A stretch of DNA of 64,000 bases from an uncultured Clostridia bacterium. Its GTDB lineage: Bacteria > Bacillota > Clostridia > Christensenellales > Borkfalkiaceae. Under the pieces are notes generated by a model, which was given only the letters and a program-made list of their open reading frames with translations, searched no databases and was not told where the DNA came from. This document shows, one piece after another, positions 16,854-27,444 of this stretch. A program made the position numbers and the translations under genes. The stretch is taken from contig CAJOMT010000001.1 in assembly GCA_905235815.1 (NCBI GenBank), positions 1-64,000 on the forward strand, in the 5' to 3' direction. How positions within the stretch are numbered: position 1 is the stretch's first letter; each line of letters starts with the position of its first letter.

Positions 16854-17552
16854 TTGAAAATTTATGCGATAAGCGATTTGCATATGTCTACGACTTCCGA
16901 TAAGCCGATGGATATTTTCGGTTTTACATGGCATAATTATCTTGAAAAAATACACGCCGATTGGGAAGAAAAGGTTACCGACGAGGACGTAGTGCTTATC
17001 GGCGGCGATATAAGTTGGGCAATGGACCTTAAAGACGCAATAACAGATATAAACACTCTCGTCGGATTAAAGGGCAAAAAGGTTATGGTGCGTGGCAACC
17101 ACGATTATTGGTGGAAAAGTATATCCCGAATAAGAGCGAGTTTACCCGAGACGTTTTACGCCCTTCAAAACGACAGCGTCAAGTTTGGAAATCGGATAAT
17201 TTGCGGATCGAGGGCATGGTGTACGGAAGGTTCTCCCGATTTCAAGGAGCAAGACCGAAAGATATATCTTCGTGAAGTGGAAAGATTGAGATTAGCGCTC
17301 GGGAGCGCCCAAAAAGCGCAAGAAGAGGGCGATGAAATATATTGTTTGATACATTATCCGCCGTTTAACGCCAAGCGTGAAAATTCGCTTTTCACCGAAT
17401 TGTTTGAAAGTTTCGGGGTAAAAAAGGTCATTTACGGTCATCTCCACGGCAAGGACAGCAGGACGGATCTTAAAATCGAAAAGAACGGAATAACTTATTA
17501 TTTGACTTCTTGCGATCAGACGGATAACAAATTGATATTGATAGACGGTTAA
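16854..17552 (+). CDS. Calcineurin-like metallophosphoesterase
   Basis: A 232-residue cytoplasmic dinuclear-metal phosphoesterase. All five motif blocks are present: DLH (about 8-10), GGDISW, RGNHDYWW, IHYPPF and GHLHG. The substrate (nucleotide, cyclic nucleotide or phosphoprotein) is not predictable. It starts at TTG, supported by GGAGG seven bases upstream and by the family-like MKIYAISDLHMS. It ends six bases before the EIIC-like permease gene, so the two are probably co-transcribed. Confidence 0.88.
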   Translation: MKIYAISDLHMSTTSDKPMDIFGFTWHNYLEKIHADWEEKVTDEDVVLIGGDISWAMDLKDAITDINTLVGLKGKKVMVRGNHDYWWKSISRIRASLPETFYALQNDSVKFGNRIICGSRAWCTEGSPDFKEQDRKIYLREVERLRLALGSAQKAQEEGDEIYCLIHYPPFNAKRENSLFTELFESFGVKKVIYGHLHGKDSRTDLKIEKNGITYYLTSCDQTDNKLILIDG

Positions 17553-17558
17553 AATATT

Positions 17559-18635
17559 ATGGGAAAATTTAAATCGACAGTTAAAAGAATAAGTACGCGT
17601 TGGTTTATCGACGCATTTTCCGGAATGGCACAAGGGCTTTTTTGTACTCTTATAGCCGGAACCATACTCGGCCAGATAGCGGGTTGGGTAGGCGATAATT
17701 TTATCGGGAATACGCTGAATTATATCGCTTCGCTTGCTAAAACTTTAATGGGAGCGGGCGTAGGAATCGGTATAGCGCATGCGTTAAAGTGTTCGAAACT
17801 AACTATGTTTTCCGCAGCGGTTGCAGGGCTTGCCGGCGCATTTTCGGATAAAATTCCGGCAGGAAGTTTTACTCTCGTTCTCGGCGCTCCGGGCAACCCG
17901 ATAGGCGCATACGTCGTTGCGCTTTTTTCAATAGAGATAGCCTCGCTTTATGCCGGAAAGACAAAACTCGATATATTACTCGTTCCGCTCGGAATGATGC
18001 TTTTAACGTTTATAGGTTTTTATTTGGCGTATCCGTTTATTTGGATAATAGGTCAGCTAGGCGTATTGATATCAAAGGCGACGACCATCACGCCGTTTTT
18101 AATGGGAATAGTAATTTCCGTAATAATGGGCGTACTGCTTACGATGCCGACGTCCTCTGCGGCGATATGGATATCGGTTGCGAGCGGTATAACGGACGAC
18201 GCAATGCTGATAGCGGGCGGAGCGGCGGTAGTCGGCTGTTCGTGCCACATGATAGGGTTTGCCGTGGCGTCGCTTAGAGAGAACGGCGTTTCGGGGCTTA
18301 TATCTCAGGGTATAGGAACGAGTATGTTGCAGATACCGAATATAATGAAAAAACCCGTAATAATGCTTCCCGAGATAATTTCGAGCGCAATTTTAGGCCC
18401 GATATCGACTTGTGTTTTCGGACTGAAATGTAACGCCGTAGGCGGCGGAATGGGCACGAGCGGACTCGTCGGAGTATTCGGGGTAATAGACTCCAATCCG
18501 GATATGAACGGTTGGATACTCGCTTTGGCGATAGCGCTTCTGATATTTATTTTACCGGCAGTTTTAAGTTTCGGTTTCTCTGAAATTTTCAGAAAAGCGG
18601 GTTGGATAAAATTCGGCGACCAAAAATTAGAATAA
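17559..18635 (+). CDS. Stand-alone PTS EIIC-like membrane protein (PF13303 type)
   Basis: A 358-residue integral membrane protein with about ten hydrophobic segments, rich in Gly/Ala and with loops such as VLGAPGNPIGAYV and GMGTSGLVGVFG. This matches the EIIC_2 family of PTS-related permeases, which occur without EIIA or EIIB partners. No EIIA, EIIB, HPr or sugar-metabolism gene is adjacent; the neighbours are a phosphoesterase and sporulation genes. Sugar transport is therefore uncertain, and a regulatory or transport role independent of the PTS is possible. It is probably translated from the phosphoesterase message. Confidence 0.8.
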   Translation: MGKFKSTVKRISTRWFIDAFSGMAQGLFCTLIAGTILGQIAGWVGDNFIGNTLNYIASLAKTLMGAGVGIGIAHALKCSKLTMFSAAVAGLAGAFSDKIPAGSFTLVLGAPGNPIGAYVVALFSIEIASLYAGKTKLDILLVPLGMMLLTFIGFYLAYPFIWIIGQLGVLISKATTITPFLMGIVISVIMGVLLTMPTSSAAIWISVASGITDDAMLIAGGAAVVGCSCHMIGFAVASLRENGVSGLISQGIGTSMLQIPNIMKKPVIMLPEIISSAILGPISTCVFGLKCNAVGGGMGTSGLVGVFGVIDSNPDMNGWILALAIALLIFILPAVLSFGFSEIFRKAGWIKFGDQKLE

Positions 18636-18674
18636 ACCGACAATTTACCTCATAAAATATATCGAGGTAAATAT

Positions 18675-18932
18675 ATGGAAAATTCAGCGCAAAATCTCAC
18701 GTTAGAGAACAGACGGTTATTGAAATTAAACGGCGTTTTGGACGTAGGCTCGTTCAACGAGTCGGAAGTGAAGTTAATGCTGCCCGAGGGCGTCAAATTG
18801 ACGGTAGTCGGCGAAAAAATGCAGATTATGGGGTTTGATAAGCGCACGGGCGAATGTGCGATATCGGGCAAAATAAACGCATTAAAGTATTCGGATAAAT
18901 CTTTACCCACAGCCAAGCGGTTCTTTAAATAA
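18675..18932 (+). CDS. yabP: Sporulation protein YabP
   Basis: An 85-residue member of the YabP/YqfC family, small beta-rich proteins needed at the cortex/forespore stage of sporulation. The pattern NRRLLKLNGVLDVGSFNE followed by GEKMQIMGFDKRTGE is characteristic. The order yabP-yabQ-divIC is that of Bacillus subtilis, which makes the assignment firm. Its TAA shares its last base with the ATG of yabQ (TAATG), so translation is coupled. Its presence argues that the organism can form endospores. Confidence 0.92.
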   Translation: MENSAQNLTLENRRLLKLNGVLDVGSFNESEVKLMLPEGVKLTVVGEKMQIMGFDKRTGECAISGKINALKYSDKSLPTAKRFFK

Positions 18933-19507
18933 TGTTCGTTACCGACAATCAGATTTTTTATTTTTGCGAGAGTTTGTTTATAGGTATAATCTGCGGTATA
19001 ATTTACGAACCGTTCGGTTTCTTTTCCGGAATTACGGGTAAGAGGGCGGTAGAGATAGCGACGGATATAATATTTTTTATTTTCGTATTTTTTGCGTATT
19101 TCTTTTTATCGGTTTTCTTTTCGTTTCCCAAGTTCAGATTTTATTTGTATGCGGGAACGATTATAGGTTTTATGCTTTGGCAACTTTCGGCGCATAAAAT
19201 CCTTGCAAAATGCTATAAACCGGTGTATAATAGAATATATCTTTTACGGAGGAAGATCAATGACGGAATCAAAAATGCGGCGGCTCGTATCGGCAGGAAC
19301 GGTAATGGCGGAAATACTGTTCGTAGTTCTCATAGCGTTTTTGGTGTACCAGTTAGTGGTAATGGGCGCAAAAAAGTCAAAAATAGAAAAATTGCAAACG
19401 GAAATCACAGAGTTACAAGAGGAAAAAAAGAACCTCGAAAACGAAATAGACCTCTGGCAGCAAGAATGGAAAATAGAGGAGAGGGCTCGCCAGATAAAAA
19501 ACAGTAA
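18932..19507 (+). CDS. yabQ: Spore cortex biosynthesis protein YabQ, C-terminal tail overprinted by divIC
   Basis: The first 110 residues look like YabQ: four hydrophobic segments, with GIIYEPFGFFSGITGK between the first and second. From residue 110 to 191 the frame runs on through divIC in a different frame, giving a very basic, Gly/Asn/Arg/Lys-rich tail unlike a folded domain. YabQ proteins often have a basic, variable C terminus, so a real tail is possible. Alternatively the original stop has been lost by frameshift or sequencing error. YabQ is a membrane protein of the forespore required for cortex formation. It starts on the last base of the yabP stop. Confidence 0.8.
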   Translation: MFVTDNQIFYFCESLFIGIICGIIYEPFGFFSGITGKRAVEIATDIIFFIFVFFAYFFLSVFFSFPKFRFYLYAGTIIGFMLWQLSAHKILAKCYKPVYNRIYLLRRKINDGIKNAAARIGRNGNGGNTVRSSHSVFGVPVSGNGRKKVKNRKIANGNHRVTRGKKEPRKRNRPLAARMENRGEGSPDKKQ

Positions 19508-19511
19508 TTGA
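19260..19511 (+). CDS. divIC: Septum formation initiator family protein (DivIC/FtsB-like)
   Basis: An 83-residue bitopic protein: short N-terminal cytoplasmic part, one membrane helix (about 14-34), then a coiled coil (about 40-72), the FtsB/DivIC architecture. It forms the division complex with FtsL and DivIB/FtsQ. The ATG at 19260 has GGAGGAAG at the right distance; an earlier in-frame start at 19203 is poorer. The gene lies almost wholly inside the end of yabQ, in another frame, and its stop is one base before the next gene. Confidence 0.9.
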   Translation: MTESKMRRLVSAGTVMAEILFVVLIAFLVYQLVVMGAKKSKIEKLQTEITELQEEKKNLENEIDLWQQEWKIEERARQIKNSN

Positions 19512-19512
19512 T

Positions 19513-20400
19513 ATGAACGAAGAAAAATACGGCGTTTTAGACGTCGGTTCCAATTCCGTCCGAGCGCTTGTGTATTCGGACGGAAAAACTTTATATAGCG
19601 GACTTATAACTTCGAGGCTCGGCGAGGGGCTTGGCATAAGCGGAAAACTTTCCGCTGTCGCTATGATACGCACGGTAAATGCGATAGAGGAACTAAGCGC
19701 CAAGTGCGTAATAGCAGGGGCGGACAAGGTGTTTGCGTTTGCGACGGAGGCGGTCAGAAGCGCCGAAAACGGCGACGAATTCGTTTCTTTGGTAAAGGAG
19801 CGGACAGGTCTTGACGTCGAGGTTATAAGCGGCGACGAGGAGGGCGAACTCGGACTTTTGGGCGCGCTAAGCGGCAAAGACGGCGGGATAATAGATATAG
19901 GCGGTGCGTCCACCGAAATAACCGTTGCCAAGGGCGGAAAGATCGTTTATTCTCATTCAATGCCGCTGGGGGCAGTAAGGCTTACCGATTTATGCGGAGA
20001 GGACGAAAAGGCGCTTTACGAAAAAGTCAGCGTCGGCGTTTCAGGGTATGGCGAATTGCCTTGCGGAGTGGACTATTATTTTATAGGCGGAACCTCCTCT
20101 GCCGTATGTATGGTAGCGAAGAATATGAAAAAGTTCAGAAGCGAGTTCGTCGACGAAACCGTCTTGACTTACGATGATATTGCAGAGAGTTATTCAAAAA
20201 TCAAGAACGCCACTTTAAGCGAGAGGGTAAACGACTTGCATATCGACCCGAAGCGTGCGCAGATAATAGTCGGAGGGACGTATCTCATAAAATTTCTCTT
20301 TGAGCGATTCGGTTTTGAAAAGGTTACCGTCAAGGTAAATGACAATATGCTCGGATATCTGAGAAAAAAAGTATTCGGAGAGGGTTATGAAAAAAAATAA
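19513..20400 (+). CDS. Ppx/GppA family phosphatase
   Basis: A 295-residue ASKHA-fold protein of the exopolyphosphatase/guanosine pentaphosphate phosphatase family. The phosphate-1 motif is VLDVGSNSVRALV; AFATEAVRSAENG, ISGDEEGELGLLG and GIIDIGGASTE follow, all typical. It lacks the extra C-terminal HD domain of long enzymes. Either polyphosphate or pppGpp could be the substrate. It begins one base after the divIC stop and overlaps the following protease gene by 14 bases, so the cluster yabP to the M50 protease is one transcript. Confidence 0.9.
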   Translation: MNEEKYGVLDVGSNSVRALVYSDGKTLYSGLITSRLGEGLGISGKLSAVAMIRTVNAIEELSAKCVIAGADKVFAFATEAVRSAENGDEFVSLVKERTGLDVEVISGDEEGELGLLGALSGKDGGIIDIGGASTEITVAKGGKIVYSHSMPLGAVRLTDLCGEDEKALYEKVSVGVSGYGELPCGVDYYFIGGTSSAVCMVAKNMKKFRSEFVDETVLTYDDIAESYSKIKNATLSERVNDLHIDPKRAQIIVGGTYLIKFLFERFGFEKVTVKVNDNMLGYLRKKVFGEGYEKK

Positions 20401-21412
20401 GATAGCAAAGATAATATGGCTATGCGTGATATACGTGCTTGCAGCCGTATATTCGGTCGTATTTTTCATATCTGTTTATAAAGGGCCTATATCTATCCCG
20501 ATAGGTATAGTCGGGGCGTTGTTGCTGTATATATTAAACGCCTTAATTCACGAGTGCGGACATTTGGCGGCTGCGAAGATTTACGGTTTTAAGCCGATAA
20601 AATTTTCCTTTTCGGTATTCAATTTCGACTTTACGCAAAAAAAAGTAAAATTTTATTTAAGAAGAAGCGACTATGCCGGCGAAACGGACGTGGTTCCCAC
20701 TAAAAGCGGAAACTACGTAAAGCGTTATACCGCAGTTTTAATCGGCGGTTTGGCAGGCGGATTTTTATCTTTCGTTTTATTTGCATTGCTGTTCTTTATT
20801 TTTGCGTTTAACGGATATATAGCGGCGCTTTTTGCGTCATTTCCGCTCGTTTTGGCGTCGTTTTTGATAAATATGATTCCAAGACTTTTGCCGAATAGCG
20901 ACGGGGCGTTTATAGTAGCGGTTACGGACGAAAAAAACAGGCGTAGTATAGATGCTTATTTTGAGATTTTGTATCTGTTAAACGATGGTAAAACGTTTGC
21001 CGAGATGCCGAGCGAATTGTTTTTTTCACGAGATATGGGCGACCTTATGTACCAAGAAGCCAAGTTGTGCGAACTTATGTTGGCGGAAGAAATCGGGGAT
21101 AGGGAAAAGATTTTATCTGCGGCAAACGACCTCTTTACCCTTGAATTCCGACTTGAAGACGTCGGTAGGGAACTTGTCTATGCCTATTCTGTTTTAGGCG
21201 ATAGGGAGAAAATAAACGCCTTACAAGCGGAGATAGCCTCGTGCGATAAGGCAAACGATTTGAGATCCAAGCGAGCATTGATAGCATACGCAAAACTTAG
21301 AGATGACGAAAAGTACGTCGAAGTCGCCATGCCTACGGCGCTTAAAGAGTGCAAAGAATGGTATTTAAAGGGCGAAGGGCGATTTAACGAAAAACTTATC
21401 GAAAAAATATAA
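20387..21412 (+). CDS. M50 (site-2-protease-like) membrane metalloprotease
   Basis: A 341-residue protein with membrane helices at about 10-30, 37-58, 115-140 and 145-170. HECGH at 55-59 is the zinc-binding and catalytic motif, and NMIPRLLPNSDG around 165-176 supplies the third ligand as in S2P enzymes. The last 170 residues are soluble and helical, possibly TPR-like. SpoIVFB, which processes pro-sigma-K in sporulation, belongs to this family, and the sporulation context fits, but the long C-terminal helical domain is not that of SpoIVFB (CBS domain). Function is inferred as regulated intramembrane proteolysis. Confidence 0.8.
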   Translation: MKKNKIAKIIWLCVIYVLAAVYSVVFFISVYKGPISIPIGIVGALLLYILNALIHECGHLAAAKIYGFKPIKFSFSVFNFDFTQKKVKFYLRRSDYAGETDVVPTKSGNYVKRYTAVLIGGLAGGFLSFVLFALLFFIFAFNGYIAALFASFPLVLASFLINMIPRLLPNSDGAFIVAVTDEKNRRSIDAYFEILYLLNDGKTFAEMPSELFFSRDMGDLMYQEAKLCELMLAEEIGDREKILSAANDLFTLEFRLEDVGRELVYAYSVLGDREKINALQAEIASCDKANDLRSKRALIAYAKLRDDEKYVEVAMPTALKECKEWYLKGEGRFNEKLIEKI

Positions 21413-21448
21413 AAAAATACCGCAAACAGGGCTGTTTGCGGTATTTTT
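21413..21448 (+). terminator. Strong terminator after the sporulation/division operon
   Basis: Near-perfect 15- to 17-bp stem around 21430 with a run of seven Ts on the + strand. Confidence 0.9.
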
Positions 21449-21461
21449 TTGCGAAAAACGC

Positions 21462-21490
21462 TTTACTTATTTTAAATAATAAGTTATAAT
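21462..21490 (+). promoter_or_regulatory. Promoter of gyrB-gyrA
   Basis: TTTACT (21462-21467), 17 bases, TATAAT (21485-21490). Confidence 0.6.
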
Positions 21491-21492
21491 AA

Positions 21493-23433
<1,941 letters not shown>

Positions 23434-23450
23434 AAGGGGGTTGAGAAAAA

Positions 23451-26057
23451 ATGGCAAAGAAAGAATTCGAGCAAGCGCTTACCGATGAATTCCGCAAAAC
23501 GCTTGAGATGACTAAAATAATAGACATCGAAGTGGAAAAGGAATTAAAGCAAAGTTTTATCGACTATGCAATGTGCGTAAACCGTTCGAGGGCTATACCG
23601 GACGTAAGAGACGGACTCAAACCCGTTCACAGAAGAATACTTTATTCAATGAACGAACTCGGACTTACTCCGGACAAGCCTTATAAAAAGTGCGCAACGA
23701 TAGTCGGTGACGTACTCGGTAAATATCATCCGCACGGCGACTCATCGGTTTACGACGCACTTGTCAGATTAGCGCAAGACTTTTCGATAAATATGCCGCT
23801 CGTAGACGGGCACGGAAACTTCGGTTCAGTCGACGGCGATCCCGCAGCGGCGTATAGGTATACCGAAGCGAGAATGAGTAAAATGGCTCTCGAAATGCTT
23901 CGGGAGATAGATAAAGAAACGGTCGATTTTTATCCGAATTTCGACGATACGAGAATGCAGCCGGTAGTACTTCCGGCGAGATACCCGAACTTGCTCGTAA
24001 ACGGAGCGGACGGCATAGCGGTAGGTATGGCGACGAACATTCCTCCGCACAATCTCGGCGAAGTCATAGACGGAACGGTTGCGCTGCTGGATAACCCCGA
24101 TATCACCGATGACGAACTTATGAAGTATATCCCTGCGCCGGACTTCCCGACGGGCGGTATAATAATGGGCAGGAGCGGTATAAGGAACGCATACCGTACG
24201 GGCAGAGGCTCTATAATATTGAGAGCGAAGTGCGAAATAGAGGAATTCAATAACGGCACTCGTGAGAGAATAATAGTAACCGAACTTCCGTATCAGGTAA
24301 ATAAGCAAAAACTTATAGAGACGATTGCCGATTACGTAAAGAATAAGAAACTCGAAGGCATATCCAATATAAACGACGAGTCGGACAGACACGGTATGCG
24401 AGTCGTGATAGAAGTTAAAAAAGACGCAAACGCACAAGTGGTGTTGAATTCGCTTTATAAGCAGACCAACTTGCAAGTAAGCGACGGAATAATACTTCTC
24501 GCATTAGTCGGAACGGATCCGAAAGTTCTCACTCTCAAAGAGATATTGACTCATTACGTCGATCACCAGATAGACGTAATAGAAAGGCGAACGAGATACG
24601 ATTTATTAAAGACTATGGAGCGTGAGCACATAGTCAAGGGGCTTGTTATAGCGCTTGCGAACATAGACGAAGTCATAGCGATAATCAAGCGCAGTAAGGA
24701 TAAAGACGAGGCGAGCGAGCAGTTAAAGGCGGCGTTTTTACTCGACGACAAGCAAGCGAACGCAATACTCGAAATGCGCCTTCAAAGGCTTACTTCAATG
24801 GAAGTTGACAAACTTCAAGAGGAACTCCGCCAGTTAGAGGCGACCATTGCCGACCTTAACGATATTTTGGAGAAACCCGAAAGAGTAAGGGCGATTGTAA
24901 GGAATGATTTAGAGGAATTAAAGGGCAAATACCCGACTCCGAGAAAGACGGAAATTTCCACCGACTACGCCGATATAGGCGAGGCGGACTTGATCGAGAG
25001 AGAGGACGTCGTCGTATCGATGACGCACATGGGATATATCAAGCGTATGCCCACGAAAGATTGCAAGGCTCAGCGCAGAGGCGGCAAGGGCGTTACGGCG
25101 CATAAAGCGAAGGACGAAGATTTCGTCGAAAATATGTTCGTCTGTTCGACGCACGACGATTTGTTGTTCTTCAGTTCTCTCGGCAAAGTGTATACGATAA
25201 AATGTTTTGAAGTGCCCGAAGCGCAAAAGGTTGCGAGGGGCAGGGCAATAGTCAATCTGATACAAGTTGCCAACGGCGAGAGAATAACGGCGGTAATTCC
25301 CAGAAAAGAAATAATAGGCGACGAGCCGACAGATACCGAAAACATTGAAAGTACCGACGAATTTGAGGACAAAAAGTCTGAAAAGAAGAAATCCGAGGGC
25401 TATATAATAATGGCGACCCGCAACGGATTGATAAAGAAGACGGCGCTCTCCGAATTCGATTCCATAAGAAAGGGCGGAAAGATAGCGATAAGTCTTTTAG
25501 AGGGCGACGAACTCATATCCGTACAACTTACGGACGGCTCGCAAGAAGTGCTTATAGGTTCTCATTTCGGTAAATGTATAAGGTTCAGCGAAAACGACGT
25601 AAGGTGTATGGGCAGAGATACGCAAGGCGTGCGTTCTATGGACTTGGACGAGGGCGACTACGTAATCGATATGACCGTAATCAGACAAGGCGATACGATT
25701 ATAACCGTTACTTCCAACGGATACGGCAAGCGCAGCAGCATTGACGAATACAGACTTCAATCCCGTGCCGGCAAAGGTATAAAAGCGGGTACGTTTAACG
25801 AAAAGACGGGCTATCTCGTAGGCATTAAGCCGGTAAGCGAAGGGCAAGACGTAATGATGATATCCGATTCGGGAATAGCGATAAGGACGCAAGTCGACGA
25901 AATTTCGCTCATAAGCAGGGATACGCAAGGCGTAAAGGTTATGAGATTGGATAATGCAAATCTTGTATCTATCGCAATAGCGCCTCACGAGGACGAAGAA
26001 GAAATCTCAGAGGGTGACGAGGAAGCCGAAAACGCCGAAACTTCTACTGAAGAATAA
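23451..26057 (+). CDS. gyrA: DNA gyrase subunit A
   Basis: An 868-residue breakage-reunion subunit. The catalytic tyrosine lies in [12 protein letters not shown] (around residue 125), the quinolone region in [16 protein letters not shown]. The C-terminal beta-pinwheel contains the GyrA box QRRGGKG, which distinguishes gyrase from ParC, and an insertion near residue 625-645 that is rich in Glu/Lys. The end is acidic ([14 protein letters not shown]), as in other gyrases. It is co-transcribed with gyrB. Confidence 0.97.
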   Translation: MAKKEFEQALTDEFRKTLEMTKIIDIEVEKELKQSFIDYAMCVNRSRAIPDVRDGLKPVHRRILYSMNELGLTPDKPYKKCATIVGDVLGKYHPHGDSSVYDALVRLAQDFSINMPLVDGHGNFGSVDGDPAAAYRYTEARMSKMALEMLREIDKETVDFYPNFDDTRMQPVVLPARYPNLLVNGADGIAVGMATNIPPHNLGEVIDGTVALLDNPDITDDELMKYIPAPDFPTGGIIMGRSGIRNAYRTGRGSIILRAKCEIEEFNNGTRERIIVTELPYQVNKQKLIETIADYVKNKKLEGISNINDESDRHGMRVVIEVKKDANAQVVLNSLYKQTNLQVSDGIILLALVGTDPKVLTLKEILTHYVDHQIDVIERRTRYDLLKTMEREHIVKGLVIALANIDEVIAIIKRSKDKDEASEQLKAAFLLDDKQANAILEMRLQRLTSMEVDKLQEELRQLEATIADLNDILEKPERVRAIVRNDLEELKGKYPTPRKTEISTDYADIGEADLIEREDVVVSMTHMGYIKRMPTKDCKAQRRGGKGVTAHKAKDEDFVENMFVCSTHDDLLFFSSLGKVYTIKCFEVPEAQKVARGRAIVNLIQVANGERITAVIPRKEIIGDEPTDTENIESTDEFEDKKSEKKKSEGYIIMATRNGLIKKTALSEFDSIRKGGKIAISLLEGDELISVQLTDGSQEVLIGSHFGKCIRFSENDVRCMGRDTQGVRSMDLDEGDYVIDMTVIRQGDTIITVTSNGYGKRSSIDEYRLQSRAGKGIKAGTFNEKTGYLVGIKPVSEGQDVMMISDSGIAIRTQVDEISLISRDTQGVKVMRLDNANLVSIAIAPHEDEEEISEGDEEAENAETSTEE

Positions 26058-26065
26058 AAAAACAT

Positions 26066-26111
26066 AAAAATAAAATTCCGACTCAAATAATTGAGTCGGA
26101 ATTTTATTTTT
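26066..26111. terminator. Bidirectional terminator between gyrA and tldE
   Basis: Perfect 21-bp inverted repeat (26066-26086 with 26091-26111) with a 4-base loop and T-runs on both strands, shared by the convergent genes. Confidence 0.9.
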
Positions 26112-26166
26112 TAAAAAGTTTTTAAATAACAATATATTCATAAAATAGCAAATAAATTACAATAAA

Positions 26167-27444
26167 TTATAGTATATTCACGTCTTTTAAGAGCATAAGG
26201 TCCGGACCTTCGTATCCAACGAAAACGTCCTCGGTATCTGAAAGTTTTACCGTCTTTAACACGTCGCTGAGTTTAGCGCTCATAGTGATAGAAGTTATGG
26301 GCGTTTTGGTGTTTTTGTCGCAAAGATAAGCGAGTCTTATTTCTCCGCCTATATAGTCGTTGAATATATCGAGCTGAATACCCGATAAAGACACACATTC
26401 AATATAAGGTTCTTTATTCAATTCTTCCCTTTTTAAAGAGCCTTTTTCGAGTTTGGCGAGGCGAAGGTTTCCGCTCGGCTCATCGACTCCGAGGTATTGA
26501 CCGAAGCGGTATGTGCCGTAATAGTTTTTAACGATTCCGCCGTCAATTACTTTCACGTCTTTAAGCGAGGAGCCGTCCTCGTCGAAGAATGCGGAATTTT
26601 CGCTGCCAGCTATCATTGCTTTCATAGTGATAGTGAGTTTATCACCGTCGCCGTTTTGCTGAATGTCGTCGCCGATTTTAAAGGGGTTAGCGTGCGCATA
26701 GACGGCGCTGTAATTAAGCGACATTAAAAGTTCGAGCAAAACGCCGTAAATTTCCGAGTTTCTCAAAAGTACGTTGGTTTTGAGCGGAGTTTGCGGTTTG
26801 GTAGCCAAAGCCCTGTCTTTTACTTCTTTGATTTTTCTCGCAATTTCCGCCGTGAGTTTTTGCGGGTTAAATTCGGTAAAGCGGTAGTCCTCGTAGAGTT
26901 CCACCGAAAGTTTTTCGTCCGTAAACGTAGGAATCGCCTCGATCATAACTCTGGCGTTATTTTGCGTTTTATCGACGCCGTTACTGTTTAAAACGTGCGT
27001 TTTCTCTTTGTAAATGAATATTTCCACGGCGTTTAAAGAACAATTTTCTTCATTGTCTGCGGCGAATACCGCTTTGGCAATTTCGGCGCCGAGTGTTTTT
27101 TCGTCAAAATCGTACAAGTTAGAGGGTAGCGTTTCATCGAGCGTTCCGCAAGGCGGAAGTTCATAAGGGCGGTTGAATACGAGAGCGGCGCGGTTTATAG
27201 CGGCGTCGATTTTTCCGTTTGCCGACTTTTCGTCGTCGGACTGTAATATTTCAAAAGTGGAATCGCCCAAAAATTCACCGTGTTTAACGTAGACCGTAAC
27301 ACGTGTCGATGAGGTATCGGTACTTCTTACCGTTTCGAGTTTTTTATGCACGAAGAACAGTTCGTAAGAAGAAGTTGCCTTTTCGCTGACGCGATAAGCG
27401 CTTAAACGTTCGTTTTCCTTTAAAAGTTTAATAATATCTATCAT
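26167..27444 (-). CDS. tldE: TldE/PmbA-like subunit of the TldD-TldE metalloprotease
   Basis: A 425-residue protein of the PmbA/TldE fold that lacks a zinc-binding HExxxH motif, as expected for the non-catalytic partner. In enteric bacteria the TldD/TldE complex degrades unfolded peptides that enter its lumen and matures peptides such as microcin B17 and removes CcdA antitoxin. Its start overlaps the tldD stop by ATGA, so the pair is coupled. I identify it by its operon partner, its length and its overall fold pattern. No peptide precursor gene is visible nearby. Confidence 0.85.
   Translation of the reverse strand: MIDIIKLLKENERLSAYRVSEKATSSYELFFVHKKLETVRSTDTSSTRVTVYVKHGEFLGDSTFEILQSDDEKSANGKIDAAINRAALVFNRPYELPPCGTLDETLPSNLYDFDEKTLGAEIAKAVFAADNEENCSLNAVEIFIYKEKTHVLNSNGVDKTQNNARVMIEAIPTFTDEKLSVELYEDYRFTEFNPQKLTAEIARKIKEVKDRALATKPQTPLKTNVLLRNSEIYGVLLELLMSLNYSAVYAHANPFKIGDDIQQNGDGDKLTITMKAMIAGSENSAFFDEDGSSLKDVKVIDGGIVKNYYGTYRFGQYLGVDEPSGNLRLAKLEKGSLKREELNKEPYIECVSLSGIQLDIFNDYIGGEIRLAYLCDKNTKTPITSITMSAKLSDVLKTVKLSDTEDVFVGYEGPDLMLLKDVNIL

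Noticed and set aside
23826-24476. 216-codon frame opposite gyrA
   Set aside because: Antisense shadow of a conserved essential gene.
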